NCBI GenBank assembly: GCA_016124635.1
Contig: WGNJ01000026.1
Coordinates: forward strand, 1-50,895
Reading direction: 5' to 3'
From: Alphaproteobacteria bacterium
GTDB lineage: Bacteria; Pseudomonadota; Alphaproteobacteria; Micropepsales; Micropepsaceae
DNA length: 50,895 nucleotides
Shown: positions 33,070 through 40,688 of the stretch, piece after piece
Layout of the letters: each line of letters opens with the position of its first letter
Position numbering within the stretch: position 1 is the stretch's first letter
Position numbers and translations under genes: made by a program
The notes under the pieces: model-generated
Seen by the model: the letters and a program-made list of their open reading frames with translations, nothing else
The model's database searches: none
What the model was told of the DNA's origin: nothing

Positions 33070-33747
33070 ATGCACGCGACGATTTTGACCATTCACATCG
33101 CGATGGGGACGCTCGGCGTCCTGTCCGGCACGGCGGCACTGCTTTTTCGAAAGGGCAGTGGCCCACACCGCGCGGTCGGCACGGTGTTCGTTTTGGCGAT
33201 GCTGTTCATGGCGGCGACGGCGTCGATCCTCGAGACCATGAAGCCCGTGCCCGGCAGCGTCGTCGGTGGCCTGGCGACGATCTATTTCATCACGACCGCT
33301 TGGATGACGGTGCGCCGCAAGGAAGGCGAAACAGGCGCGTTCGAAATCGGCGCCTTGTTGGCTTCTCTTGCGCTCTCGGCAGCCTTTGCGATGGGCGCCT
33401 ATGCACTCGCCGTCGGCGCAACGAAGCCGCCCAATCCGTTTTTTCCTTATGTGTTGTTCGGCTTTACCGATGTCATGGTGCTGGCGGCGGTCAGCGACCT
33501 CAGCGTGATCCTGCGGCATGGCCTTCACGGCGCGCAGCGCATTGCACGGCACCTTTGGCGCATGTGCTGGGGTCTGTTCATCTCGGTCGGCTCGTTCGCC
33601 GCACAGGGGAGCAAGATCTTGCCTCCCGCCGTGCGCTCCGACGTTCTCCTTGCTTCGATGATTATCGTCTTGTCCGCGATGCTGTTTTGGTCGGTGCGGG
33701 TGTTGATGACGAATTGGTACAGCCGCGCCATGCCGGCGGCGTCGTAG
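33070..33747 (+). CDS. DUF2306-like membrane protein
   Basis: A 225-aa protein with about six or seven hydrophobic helices. Opening HATILTIHIAMGTLGVLSG with GPHRAVGTVFVLAMLF shows the conserved His residues seen in DUF2306-type membrane proteins. The function is unknown; some relatives are suggested to bind heme. The ATG at 33070 follows CAGGGGCG. A second membrane-protein gene starts 13 bp after the stop, so they form an operon. Confidence 0.75.
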   Translation: MHATILTIHIAMGTLGVLSGTAALLFRKGSGPHRAVGTVFVLAMLFMAATASILETMKPVPGSVVGGLATIYFITTAWMTVRRKEGETGAFEIGALLASLALSAAFAMGAYALAVGATKPPNPFFPYVLFGFTDVMVLAAVSDLSVILRHGLHGAQRIARHLWRMCWGLFISVGSFAAQGSKILPPAVRSDVLLASMIIVLSAMLFWSVRVLMTNWYSRAMPAAS

Positions 33748-33760
33748 CCGGAGAGACGCC

Positions 33761-34237
33761 GTGTTGGCCCGCCTTTTCCCCGAACGGATCGATAACACCT
33801 ATCGCGGCTATCAGGCCGCCATTTGGATCTTGGTTTTGTTCTTGCTCGGCAAGACGCTCGCCAGCGTCAACGCCATCGGCGCCAATCCGTACTGGAGCAG
33901 CCGCGACGTGCTGCAGGGCGTCGAAGGCTTTCCGCTCGACAATTTCGGCGCAACGGGTGCGAAGGCGGCACTCCTCTTATACGGCTGGTGGGGCTTCAGT
34001 CATTTGATGCTGACCGTGCTCGCCGTCATCGCTCTCGTTCGCTACCGGTCGATGATTCCGCTGATCTTTCTGCTGGCTGCAATCGAAAAGATCGGCATGC
34101 AGTTTCTGGCCGAGACTGCTCAGCTGAACGGGGCAGGGGGAGCCGGCGCGGCGATGCCTTTGGTCGTGATCGCGCTGCTGCTCATCGGATTTGCGCTGTC
34201 GATCTCGACGCCGCGACAGCTGGAGCACCGCAGCTAG
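33761..34237 (+). CDS. Four-helix membrane protein, unknown
   Basis: A 158-aa protein with about four hydrophobic segments (AAIWILVLFLLGKTLA, LLYGWWGFSHLMLTVLAVIA, MIPLIFLLAAIEKIGMQF, PLVVIALLLIGFALSI). Not recognised. It starts with GTG at 33761, preceded by GGAGAGACGCC, and follows the DUF2306-like gene in the same operon. The inverted-repeat element lies about 40 bp after its stop. Confidence 0.7.
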   Translation: MLARLFPERIDNTYRGYQAAIWILVLFLLGKTLASVNAIGANPYWSSRDVLQGVEGFPLDNFGATGAKAALLLYGWWGFSHLMLTVLAVIALVRYRSMIPLIFLLAAIEKIGMQFLAETAQLNGAGGAGAAMPLVVIALLLIGFALSISTPRQLEHRS

Positions 34238-34278
34238 AGCGCACTCGTTGTAAGTCGGGGCGCTCGCTGCACGGTGTT

Positions 34279-34435
34279 GGTACCGCCCCCGCTGCGGGGC
34301 GGTCGATCGTTCGAGCCCGAAGGGCGAGAAGGATCGGGTGGGGGGCCGCACGATACCTTGAGTTCCCCCCACCCGAACCGATTTCGCGCATTTGCGCTCA
34401 ATGCGGTTCGACCGCCCCGCAGTGGGGGCGGTACC
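34279..34435. repeat. 157-bp branched inverted-repeat element
   Basis: The ends are 27 bases that match with one mismatch when inverted (GGTACCGCCCCC.CTGCGGGG is the shared outer part). Further in, each arm has its own small hairpin (GCCC-gaa-GGGC on the left, GCGC-attt-GCGC on the right), and at the centre GGGTGGGGG faces CCCCCACCC. The whole could fold into a four-branched structure. There is no coding potential inside. It may be a REP/MITE-like intergenic element or a structured terminator between convergent genes. No second copy was found in this window. Confidence 0.7.
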
Positions 34436-34484
34436 AGATCAGCCATTCAGCTCGATCAAAGCCCGAGGCTCTCCATGACTTGAG

Positions 34485-35246
34485 CTACGCCAATCGTGTC
34501 GGCGCTTGCGGGATGGTGCGCCAAAAATCCGGATCGTGGCCGAACATGATGCGCGAACCGCGCGCTTGCATCTCTCGGAAGCGATGAAAGACAGCGAGGG
34601 CCGCTTCCTTGTCCGCGACGACGCCCGGCAAATGCAAATTGTCGAGCGACTGCTTGAGGTAGCAGGCGTCGCCGCACAGAACGAATTCGCCGTGAGCGGT
34701 CTGCACGCGCAGCGACTGGTGGCCCGGCGTGTGGCCATAGGTCGGGATGCAAACGACCGTGCCGTCGCCGAAGAGATCGTGCTCGCCCGAAAGCTTGCGC
34801 AAGGACTGGCCGGTGTCGAAATCGGCCTTGTGATAGGCGATGTCGTTGTCGGGCAACGCCATCGCGTGATCCCACTCGCGCTGCTGCAAAACGATCTCGG
34901 CATTCGGCAGCTGCGCGTTGCCGCCCGCGTGGTCGTAATGGAGGTGCGAGTTGACGAGATGCGTTATCTGTTCCGGCGCGATCGACAAGGCCTTGAGGCG
35001 CGCCGCGATCTCCTCGCCGGGTTCGAAGATCGGTTGGTTGTATTTGAGACCCTCTTCGCCGAAATAGCCGAGCGCGTCGGTCTGGGTGCGCAAATGCATC
35101 CCGCTGTCGAAGACGACGCGACCCTTCGGATGGATCATCACGTAGGCCGGGACCGGCACCGTGATCCAGCCTTTGGTCTTGGAGAGCAGAAAGGCGGACG
35201 GGATCGTGAGGTGTCCGCAGGTGACCGCGTAGAGCTCGACTGTCAT
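34485..35246 (-). CDS. Metallo-beta-lactamase-fold lactonase-like hydrolase
   Basis: A 253-aa metal-dependent hydrolase resembling the AiiA-type N-acyl-homoserine lactonases. The zinc motif HLHYDHAGG is present, with further ligands in YGHTPGHQSL (His), CGDACYLK (Asp) and MFGHDPDF (His), as in quorum-quenching lactonases. The catalytic Tyr of AiiA is plausibly in the DACYLK region. Substrate specificity cannot be settled from sequence. ATG 35246 is chosen because homology starts there; no clear ribosome site is seen, and a longer frame to 35423 is not credible. Convergent with the membrane-protein operon across the inverted-repeat element. Confidence 0.88.
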   Translation of the reverse strand: MTVELYAVTCGHLTIPSAFLLSKTKGWITVPVPAYVMIHPKGRVVFDSGMHLRTQTDALGYFGEEGLKYNQPIFEPGEEIAARLKALSIAPEQITHLVNSHLHYDHAGGNAQLPNAEIVLQQREWDHAMALPDNDIAYHKADFDTGQSLRKLSGEHDLFGDGTVVCIPTYGHTPGHQSLRVQTAHGEFVLCGDACYLKQSLDNLHLPGVVADKEAALAVFHRFREMQARGSRIMFGHDPDFWRTIPQAPTRLA

Positions 35247-35431
35247 GTGCCGAGCATGGCGGAGGACGGGGCCTCGCGTCAAAAGCAGCGTGCCGAGCGG
35301 GCGCGACCTATGGCGATGACTGTAACTCAGATGAATGACTCTAAGAATTACGGTCACGACGGCTAATTCCGCCAGTTCAAGCGTTTGACGTATCGGCGGG
35401 CTGATGAAGCCCAAGACGCTCAAACAGCGGG

Positions 35432-35605
35432 CTAAGGCGTTTGCGTCGCGGCGAACAGCAGCGTCCGTGCGACGCTAATTAATACCGGCGATATTGCTAT
35501 GCCGAGCATGAGGTAAGTAATCTTCATATAAGCATCGCCCCAAAGACTTTGCCGACCCGCTTCAGGTTCCGCGCGAATCGTCCCACCAGATGCATCCTGT
35601 GTCAT
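35432..35605 (-). CDS. Possible small membrane protein (57 aa)
   Basis: A short frame with one hydrophobic helix (ITYLMLGIAISPVLISVA). It starts at ATG 35605, close and divergent to the 35643 membrane-protein gene. Coding evidence is limited to a fair helix and a plausible GGGGAA before the ATG. It could be noncoding. Confidence 0.4.
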   Translation of the reverse strand: MTQDASGGTIRAEPEAGRQSLWGDAYMKITYLMLGIAISPVLISVARTLLFAATQTP

Positions 35606-35642
35606 ATTGTGGTTCCCCGTATTTCGCAGAGGAAATAAGGCT

Positions 35643-36155
35643 ATGAGCGCTGCACCTGCAAGCTCTGACGACACAAAAATTGACGTACAAAAACTGTGGG
35701 CCAAATACGAAGATATTGCAATGCATTTCAACGATTTGCTGATGCGCCTGCGATCACAAAGCCTAGCAGGAATAGCCGCGCTATCAACCATAGTTGGCGT
35801 TCTCGCCAAAGGTGACGTCGCGAGTATGAGGGTAAGCTGGTTTGTCGCCGCGATGATCTTTGTCGCGATGGCATTATTTTGGGTGGCAATATGGTGCCTT
35901 GATTTCCTCTATTACAACCGATTGCTGAGGGGCGCAGTCTCCGCGTTAGCTCAAATTGAGCAAGAGTCGAGACAACCGACAAGTTTCAAGTCGGGAATCA
36001 ACATGAGCACGTTAATTGAGGGGGAATTCAGCAAGCCCCTGATGCATGAGGATGTTCGTCATTTCCGCGGCGTGCTTTTGTTCTATGGAATTGTTTTGTT
36101 CGCCATTGTCGGCGGCGCGCTGTTTTGTCTTAGCATGCATTGGCAAGATCCGTAG
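35643..36155 (+). CDS. Two-helix membrane protein, unknown
   Basis: A 170-aa protein of low local GC compared with its surroundings, pointing to recent acquisition. A soluble N-terminus (KLWAKYEDIAMHFNDLLMRL) is followed by two helices (SLAGIAALSTIVGVL; FVAAMIFVAMALFWVAIWC) and, after a soluble stretch, a third near the C-terminus (LLFYGIVLFAIVGGALFCL). This layout recalls the small membrane effectors seen next to defence genes, but I cannot place it in a known family. GAGGAAATAAGG precedes the ATG. Next downstream is the HEPN-motif protein gene. Confidence 0.75.
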   Translation: MSAAPASSDDTKIDVQKLWAKYEDIAMHFNDLLMRLRSQSLAGIAALSTIVGVLAKGDVASMRVSWFVAAMIFVAMALFWVAIWCLDFLYYNRLLRGAVSALAQIEQESRQPTSFKSGINMSTLIEGEFSKPLMHEDVRHFRGVLLFYGIVLFAIVGGALFCLSMHWQDP

Positions 36156-36284
36156 GCATCTCGCTCCGCATTTCTTTCTAGCTTTTCACTTTGACTTTTA
36201 TTCTTAGGTTTTGCCGCTTGTGAGGCTTCGGCGACGTCTTCAGCATCCGCCGCACGTTTTCGTCTTTTCCTTTCATCTTCGGAT

Positions 36285-36884
36285 TTGTCAGCCGTGGCTA
36301 AATCTCGCAAACGCATTGAAGACGAATACTACCGACAATACGGCTACGCCATAGCCCGCTGGGTCGATATCGAGCACGCGTTGGCGTTTTGGTTTGCATA
36401 TCTTTGCGGCACCACAACTACCCTCAATATGGCGAACGAGGTGTTCGCATCTCCCCGAAGTTTCAATGGCAATAAGGACATGCTCGAAGCTGCATTCTAC
36501 GCCGCTCGTCGCTCGCCGGAGTTAGTGGCATTCTTCAAGGAAGCCATGAAGCGCGTCATGAGCTACTACGGAACTCGCAATTTCATGGCGCACCATCAAA
36601 CGATTTATGTCGCCCCCGAAAAGCGAATGGCTCTTGCCAAACGAACAGATGGATTTCTTCAAAATAGAGTGCTGGGCACCGCTGACCTTAAGCGCGCTGC
36701 CCGTAATTTTGAGCGTCTGCAGAAGATTCTTCTGCTGACGTTGCCAACTCTTGTGCCGAAACCGCGCTTGACTTTGAAGCAAGGTCTCGCACGAATTCAC
36801 CGGTTGCCTCCGGATGCGTGTTCAGTGGCAAGATCCTGGAAGAGTCGACCAAATCCGATGCCTTATCCAAAGTTGCAACGATAG
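36285..36884 (+). CDS. HEPN-like protein with Rx4H motif
   Basis: About 199 aa. An N-terminal helical part (YAIARWVDIEHALAFWFAYL) is followed by FASPRSFNGNKDMLEAAF and then YYGTRNFMAHHQ, in which R98-N-F-M-A-H103 fits the Rx4-6H signature of HEPN ribonucleases and toxin-like proteins. A family of such proteins is common in alphaproteobacteria. The last about 40 residues are Pro/Arg-rich and look less conserved. The start is unclear: TTG 36285 or GTG 36294, and no Shine-Dalgarno is seen. RNase activity is inferred only from the motif. Low local GC and a membrane-protein gene just upstream suggest an accessory module. Confidence 0.65.
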   Translation: MSAVAKSRKRIEDEYYRQYGYAIARWVDIEHALAFWFAYLCGTTTTLNMANEVFASPRSFNGNKDMLEAAFYAARRSPELVAFFKEAMKRVMSYYGTRNFMAHHQTIYVAPEKRMALAKRTDGFLQNRVLGTADLKRAARNFERLQKILLLTLPTLVPKPRLTLKQGLARIHRLPPDACSVARSWKSRPNPMPYPKLQR

Positions 36885-37052
36885 GATGAGGCTGCACGCG
36901 GTCATGGCGCCGCAGATGTCCTGGACGGTTTTCCATGGCCCATGCGAACGCTGTTTTCAGATAGTACCAGCAGCAGCATTTCTCAGAGTATGAAAACGCC
37001 CGATCAGGTTCCGTCATGACCGGCTTGCGGGCCGGTCACGACGATCTCGGGA

Positions 37053-37331
37053 TCAGACGAAGATCTTGTAGGCGACCGTTTCGCCGTTGGGGCGCTTGAG
37101 CGAGAACTCCGCGCCCGCCGTGTGCTCGTCGACGAGCGCTTCGAAGACGCGTAGCGCGTTGCGAATGACCTCGGCGTATGAGGCGGCTTCGGTCTTCTCG
37201 CGCAATCTCTGCAAGCGCTCCATCGCCTGGGGCGGCAGCTCGAGCTGTACGCGCGTCGTGTTGCGCTCGCCGTTCTCGCCGCGTGCGCGGGGGCCAAAGC
37301 CGTGACGGCGGTGATGACGTCCTCCGTGCAT
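37053..37331 (-). CDS. Ribbon-helix-helix (CopG-like) protein
   Basis: A 92-aa protein. A His/Arg-rich start (HGGRHHRRHGFGPRARG) leads into TTRVQLELPPQAMERLQRLR and ASYAEVIRNALRVFEALVDE, the beta strand and helix pair of a ribbon-helix-helix DNA-binding domain, and a short C-terminal strand (TVAYKIFV). It starts four bases after the stop of the upstream membrane-protein gene, so it is translated from the same operon. An RHH protein with a membrane or toxin-like partner is often an autoregulator; the repeat-rich operator region at 37775-37810 fits that. Confidence 0.82.
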   Translation of the reverse strand: MHGGRHHRRHGFGPRARGENGERNTTRVQLELPPQAMERLQRLREKTEAASYAEVIRNALRVFEALVDEHTAGAEFSLKRPNGETVAYKIFV

Positions 37332-37335
37332 GGGG

Positions 37336-37746
37336 CTAGCTCCGTCCTGGTGCGGCGTTGTCGGGCGCGTCGGGCTGAGGGCCGACATCGGTACGGTCGC
37401 GCGGATCGTAACCGCGGTCGCGCCGTCCGTAGCCGTCACGGTCGCGTAGGTCATAGTCGTCGTGATCGTACCAATCGTGATGATGGTGGCGGGCCGCGAA
37501 GGCGACGGCCGCGATCGCCACAAGGCCCAAGATCACCATCGGGTAGCTGATGGCCATCGAAATCATCGCAATGAAAACGATGAGCGCGAGCGGTCCGAAG
37601 AAGAAGAAACGTCCACGATGCCGGCCAAAGCGATGGCGGTGGCGGCGGAAGCGGGCGTAGTCGCAGCCCTCATAGCGATCGTCGTCGCCGGGCTCGGCTG
37701 AATCGACGGGGAAGTCCGCGCCGACGCCGACATTCAGTTTGCTCAA
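37336..37746 (-). CDS. His/Asp-rich membrane protein
   Basis: A 136-aa protein: a soluble start (GADFPVDSAEPGDDDRYEGC), a basic stretch (RFRRHRHRFGRHRGRF), two hydrophobic helices (PLALIVFIAMISMAISYP; VILGLVAIAAVAFAA) and a His/Asp/Arg-rich tail (ARHHHHDWYDHDDYDLRD). The tail could bind metal. It starts with TTG at 37746, supported by a strong GAGGAGG five bases before it. The RHH gene follows 4 bp later. Not a family I recognise. Confidence 0.75.
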   Translation of the reverse strand: MSKLNVGVGADFPVDSAEPGDDDRYEGCDYARFRRHRHRFGRHRGRFFFFGPLALIVFIAMISMAISYPMVILGLVAIAAVAFAARHHHHDWYDHDDYDLRDRDGYGRRDRGYDPRDRTDVGPQPDAPDNAAPGRS

Positions 37747-37774
37747 AGCGACCTCCTCATGATTTGTCGCTTTG

Positions 37775-37810
37775 GCTATATCATCATTAAATCATCAAAT
37801 GTCAATCATC
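37775..37810. promoter_or_regulatory. Probable operator of the RHH operon
   Basis: Just upstream of the TTG start lies a row of ATCAT-type repeats (atcatcattaaatcatc, then ATGTCAATCATC). RHH proteins bind such direct or short inverted repeats. The 12-mer ATGTCAATCATC recurs at 39741-39752 before the 39674 gene. Confidence 0.5.
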
Positions 37811-37967
37811 TGAGGACGGTGGGCCGGGAGAAATGTCTTTGCGTTGCAAGTTGCGCCCAACCAAGGGGGATGCAGAGACTGAAGCCACCTCGGATCGGGT
37901 TCCGATGGTAGACCTAGTCACACCAAAAATCGGCTTTGCCGTTCTGGGAGTCGCTGCGTGGTATCCC
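37797..37967. repeat. Duplicated segment, copy A
   Basis: About 170 bp similar to 38380-38541: shared blocks include AGAAATGTCTTTG, GATGCAGAGACTGAAGCC, GGATCGGG.TCC.ATGGTAG and GTGGTATCC. It carries the start of a coding copy (MVDLVTPKIGFAVLG...) that ends after Trp-Tyr-Pro, where similarity stops and a different sequence begins. Confidence 0.8.
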
Positions 37968-38320
37968 CTCAACCCGAGCCGAAGAAGAAGAAACGAAAGC
38001 CGCTCAAGATTGCGCTGCAGATGAGCAAGCGCGCGCGCAGGCAGTACAGGAAGTTGCCGATCGGAAGTGCCGAGCGGATAATGCGCGACCTTCTCCAGTT
38101 CTGCGTCGTTATCGGGGCGCCGCTTCTAGTCTTTACGCACAGCGATAGGTTACGTGACGGCGTGATGCCGGTAATTGTCCATCTGGCCGGAACCGATGCC
38201 GCGCCAATGACCTACTTTGCGATTGAGATGGCCATTTGCATTGGTTTGATGCTCTTCGGAGCGACAACCGTCGCGGCGTTATTTGGAACGCGCGTCTTCT
38301 TCCAGGATCAAGACGACTGA
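37958..38320 (+). CDS. Membrane protein with basic N-terminus (120 aa)
   Basis: Frame of 120 aa with a Lys/Arg-rich start (PQPEPKKKKRKPLKIA) and two hydrophobic helices (LLQFCVVIGAPLLVF; FAIEMAICIGLMLFGATTVA). It begins with GTG at 37958, at the junction of duplicated segment A and unrelated sequence, in another frame than the truncated copy of the 38480 gene. ATG 38021 is an alternative start. The basic motif recurs in the 41-aa frame at 38830-38955, so it was probably coding. Not recognised. Confidence 0.55.
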   Translation: MVSPQPEPKKKKRKPLKIALQMSKRARRQYRKLPIGSAERIMRDLLQFCVVIGAPLLVFTHSDRLRDGVMPVIVHLAGTDAAPMTYFAIEMAICIGLMLFGATTVAALFGTRVFFQDQDD

Positions 38321-38379
38321 CCGGCGCGCGAGCGTTGGCACACAATATCTGGGGTCCATTTGTCAAGCACATGTACTTC

Positions 38380-38541
38380 AATGTCATGCATCTGGCGGCT
38401 GGCCGGCAGAAATGTCTTTGAGATGCTAGTTTTAGCCAGGGGAGATGCAGAGACTGAAGCCGCTTAGGATCGGGCTCCAATGGTAGACCTGTTCGCAGCA
38501 AAGATTGGCTCTGCTGTTCTTGGCGTCGCTGTGTGGTATCC
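38380..38541. repeat. Duplicated segment, copy B
   Basis: Counterpart of 37797-37967 with one small gap. It leads into the intact 90-aa frame (MVDLFAAKIGSAVLG...), so it probably holds the original 5' region of that gene. Confidence 0.8.
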
Positions 38542-38752
38542 GATTTTTCGGGTTGCGGTGAGCGCTGTGAGAGCCATCAAGACGGGCGAGTGCCGACCCA
38601 ACCGCAGCCTCCCCGCCGTGATCAAAGCCCGTCAACCGATTGCGTATTGGCTTTACGTTATCTCGTCGCTGACAGTTGTTGTGCCGGCGATGATTGCACT
38701 ATCTGCGATCTTACTCGGCGCCGCGCTGGGGTTCATACCAATTCACGGCTGA
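38480..38752 (+). CDS. Small membrane protein (90 aa)
   Basis: A 90-aa frame with an N-terminal helix (KIGSAVLGVAVWYPIF), a polar loop (RAIKTGECRPNRSLP) and two more helices (YWLYVISSLTVVVPAMIA; LSAILLGAALGFIPI). Its first about 20 residues and 5' DNA are duplicated in segment A. No ribosome site is obvious. Unknown function. Confidence 0.55.
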   Translation: MVDLFAAKIGSAVLGVAVWYPIFRVAVSAVRAIKTGECRPNRSLPAVIKARQPIAYWLYVISSLTVVVPAMIALSAILLGAALGFIPIHG

Positions 38753-38829
38753 CGTATCCCAAGGAAACGCACGCGGAACGGTAATCATCCGTGTGGCGAC
38801 GTGAGGTGAGCGAAACCAGACGACTTGCC

Positions 38830-38955
38830 ATGGATCTTCATCGTGATGAATCCAGGGCCGCAGTCGACAAAGCGCTCGGCAAAATCGGGCGCGCTCCACC
38901 TCAGCCAAAAGTGAACAAGAAGAAGAGACGGAAGCCGCTGAAGTTGGCGATCTAA
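38830..38955 (+). pseudogene. Short basic ORF (41 aa), possible gene remnant
   Basis: Frame of 41 codons ending PPQPKVNKKKRRKPLKLAI. The end matches PQPEPKKKKRKPLKIA near the start of the 37958 protein, but the membrane helices that should follow are missing, so this looks like a truncated copy. Its stop overlaps that of the convergent 38952 gene by three bases. Confidence 0.4.
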
Positions 38956-39674
38956 GCGACGCGACTAATCATTGGTCGCGTCTCCGGGTTATACTCAAAT
39001 TCTGCCGTTACCGTGACCGTATCCCTGGCGCGCGCCTCCAACACAAACCGCCGCCTTTGCGAGAACAAGTCGGCCTCGTTTGAAACCATGTGTCCTGGCG
39101 GGCTCAGGCCGAACAACTGACGTGTTTCGGTCGCTTTCGGATGCAACTCATCAAAGCGCATCAGCGGAAAGCGTCTTCGCTCGCTCGGTAAGGTATCCTC
39201 GGGACAGATTACCCATGGCTGGATTGCCACCCGCGCAAACCAACCATCTTGAACACGTAGTGTCACGTCAGAGAGCGACGAAACAGAGCTTTTGTTGCTG
39301 ACTCCGACTAAGTACATCTCATGCCAACCGCCGTAGCGTTCGTCTCTAACCAGGACATTCCAAAGTATTTCTAACTTTGGTGCCGCTTCTGCCTTTAGCT
39401 TTTCAGCCTCCGTCTTCTGCTCGCGCCATGCGAGGAACGGGGCAATGATGAGCAGGGCGATGAAAAAGGTTGCCGGGCCGTACCAGGCCGGAATCTCGAT
39501 CCCGGAAATCATTGGGACGATCCATGACACACCGGCGCCGAATGCGACGGCACCGCCAAGGACCGCCAACCTCGACAAGATCGACTGGCTTTTGTCCAGA
39601 AAATTGAAGGTGTGTTGCCAGAGATCGGCCCCGTATTTCTGCACGTCCTTAAGCACGGCGGTTCCGTCGTTCAC
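38952..39674 (-). CDS. Two-helix membrane protein, unknown (240 aa)
   Basis: A 240-aa protein. A soluble N-terminus (VLKDVQKYGADLWQHTFNF) is followed by two helices (VLGGAVAFGAGVSWIVPMI; YGPATFFIALLIIAPFLAW), a charged linker (REQKTEAEKLKAEAAPKLE) and a beta-rich soluble domain (about 100-240). Not recognised. It starts with GTG at 39674; no Shine-Dalgarno is seen. The 12-mer ATGTCAATCATC lies about 67 bp upstream, as before the RHH operon, so the two may share a regulator. Confidence 0.7.
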   Translation of the reverse strand: MNDGTAVLKDVQKYGADLWQHTFNFLDKSQSILSRLAVLGGAVAFGAGVSWIVPMISGIEIPAWYGPATFFIALLIIAPFLAWREQKTEAEKLKAEAAPKLEILWNVLVRDERYGGWHEMYLVGVSNKSSVSSLSDVTLRVQDGWFARVAIQPWVICPEDTLPSERRRFPLMRFDELHPKATETRQLFGLSPPGHMVSNEADLFSQRRRFVLEARARDTVTVTAEFEYNPETRPMISRVA

Positions 39675-39869
39675 GCAGTCAGATTGCGCCGAAACCTACC
39701 TACACAGCCAGTCGCTGTTTGCGAAGTGCATATACCCCACATGTCAATCATCGCCGATTGGAGCGACGCTATACAAGCCGACCAGCCGGTAGGCGTTTGC
39801 TTGCGTTTGGTTCGCGAAGTAGGGCTGCGTGATGCGCTAGCGTGAACAGAACGAGCCCGGGTCTCGGGC

Positions 39870-40688
39870 CTAGGCCGAAGCCTCGGTCGGCAGAAGCAGG
39901 ATGGGGGCGCCGACCTCGCGCAGCAGGCGGGGGCGGGCGAGGATTTCTTTGATCGCGGCTTTGGGCGGGGCCGACACGACGAGGCTCGGGCGGAGGCTGC
40001 GCACTTGGGCCGCCAGATATTCGACATCGTTCGTCGGCATGGCGTGAAGCGAGACGGCGCCCGGGCCCGTCCACTGCGCGGCGACGGCTTTGCGAACGTC
40101 GGAGACAAGGTCACCCGCATCGGCGACCACGAAGGCCAACGGCTGGCGCATGGCTGCCGCGATCTCGATGCTGGCGTCGACGACGGGCGCGATCGCCACA
40201 TCGCGCATGACCATGCCGACGATCGGGCGGTTCGGCAAAAATTGCGCGCGCGGCATGAGCAAGACGCCGGAGGTGCGTGCAAGGCCCTCCACGATCTCTT
40301 CGCGCAGAATGCTCATCATCTGCTCCACATCGGGCAACGCGATGGCGAGCAGATCGTCGGGATGGAGCACACACTCGGCGGCGAAAATTCCGGAGCACTG
40401 CGTGATGTCGAAGGTCCAAGCGGCCTTTGCTTCGCCGGCGATCGCTGCAATCTGGCGGCGCAGATCGCGCTCGATATAGCGAAGCGCGGCTTTCGGGTCG
40501 TCGGCGCCGGCGGGCGTGGCGGCGGCGAGAGCGAAGGCGTCCATCAAGCGGCGATCTTCGACGAAGCGCGCGGCGAGCTCCGCTTGCATGATCTGTGCGA
40601 GACGGGCGATCGAGCGCAATGCCGGCGCGGACGCTCCCATCGGATCGAGCCGCAGGACGACGCGCGCCGTCTTTACCCTCGCGCTCAT
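39870..40688 (-). CDS. Universal-stress-like protein
   Basis: A 272-aa soluble protein resembling two tandem UspA-like domains: VKTARVVLRLDPMGASAPALR and IARLAQIMQAELAARFVED in the first, RPIVGMVMRDVAIAPVVDAS and RPSLVVSAPPKAAI in the second. Nucleotide-binding Gly motifs are weak. Its ATG overlaps the TGA of the Lon-like gene (ATGA), so the two are translationally coupled. A function in stress regulation of the protease is plausible but inferred from coupling alone. Confidence 0.72.
   Translation of the reverse strand: MSARVKTARVVLRLDPMGASAPALRSIARLAQIMQAELAARFVEDRRLMDAFALAAATPAGADDPKAALRYIERDLRRQIAAIAGEAKAAWTFDITQCSGIFAAECVLHPDDLLAIALPDVEQMMSILREEIVEGLARTSGVLLMPRAQFLPNRPIVGMVMRDVAIAPVVDASIEIAAAMRQPLAFVVADAGDLVSDVRKAVAAQWTGPGAVSLHAMPTNDVEYLAAQVRSLRPSLVVSAPPKAAIKEILARPRLLREVGAPILLLPTEASA

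Noticed and set aside
34279..34435. Insertion sequence
   Set aside because: Inverted ends are present, but there is no transposase and no clear target duplication; described instead as a structured repeat element.
36083..36316. Charged 77-aa minus-strand frame between the membrane and HEPN-like genes
   Set aside because: A Lys/Glu/Ala-rich sequence that overlaps both plus-strand genes, with no ribosome site; considered possible but unsupported.
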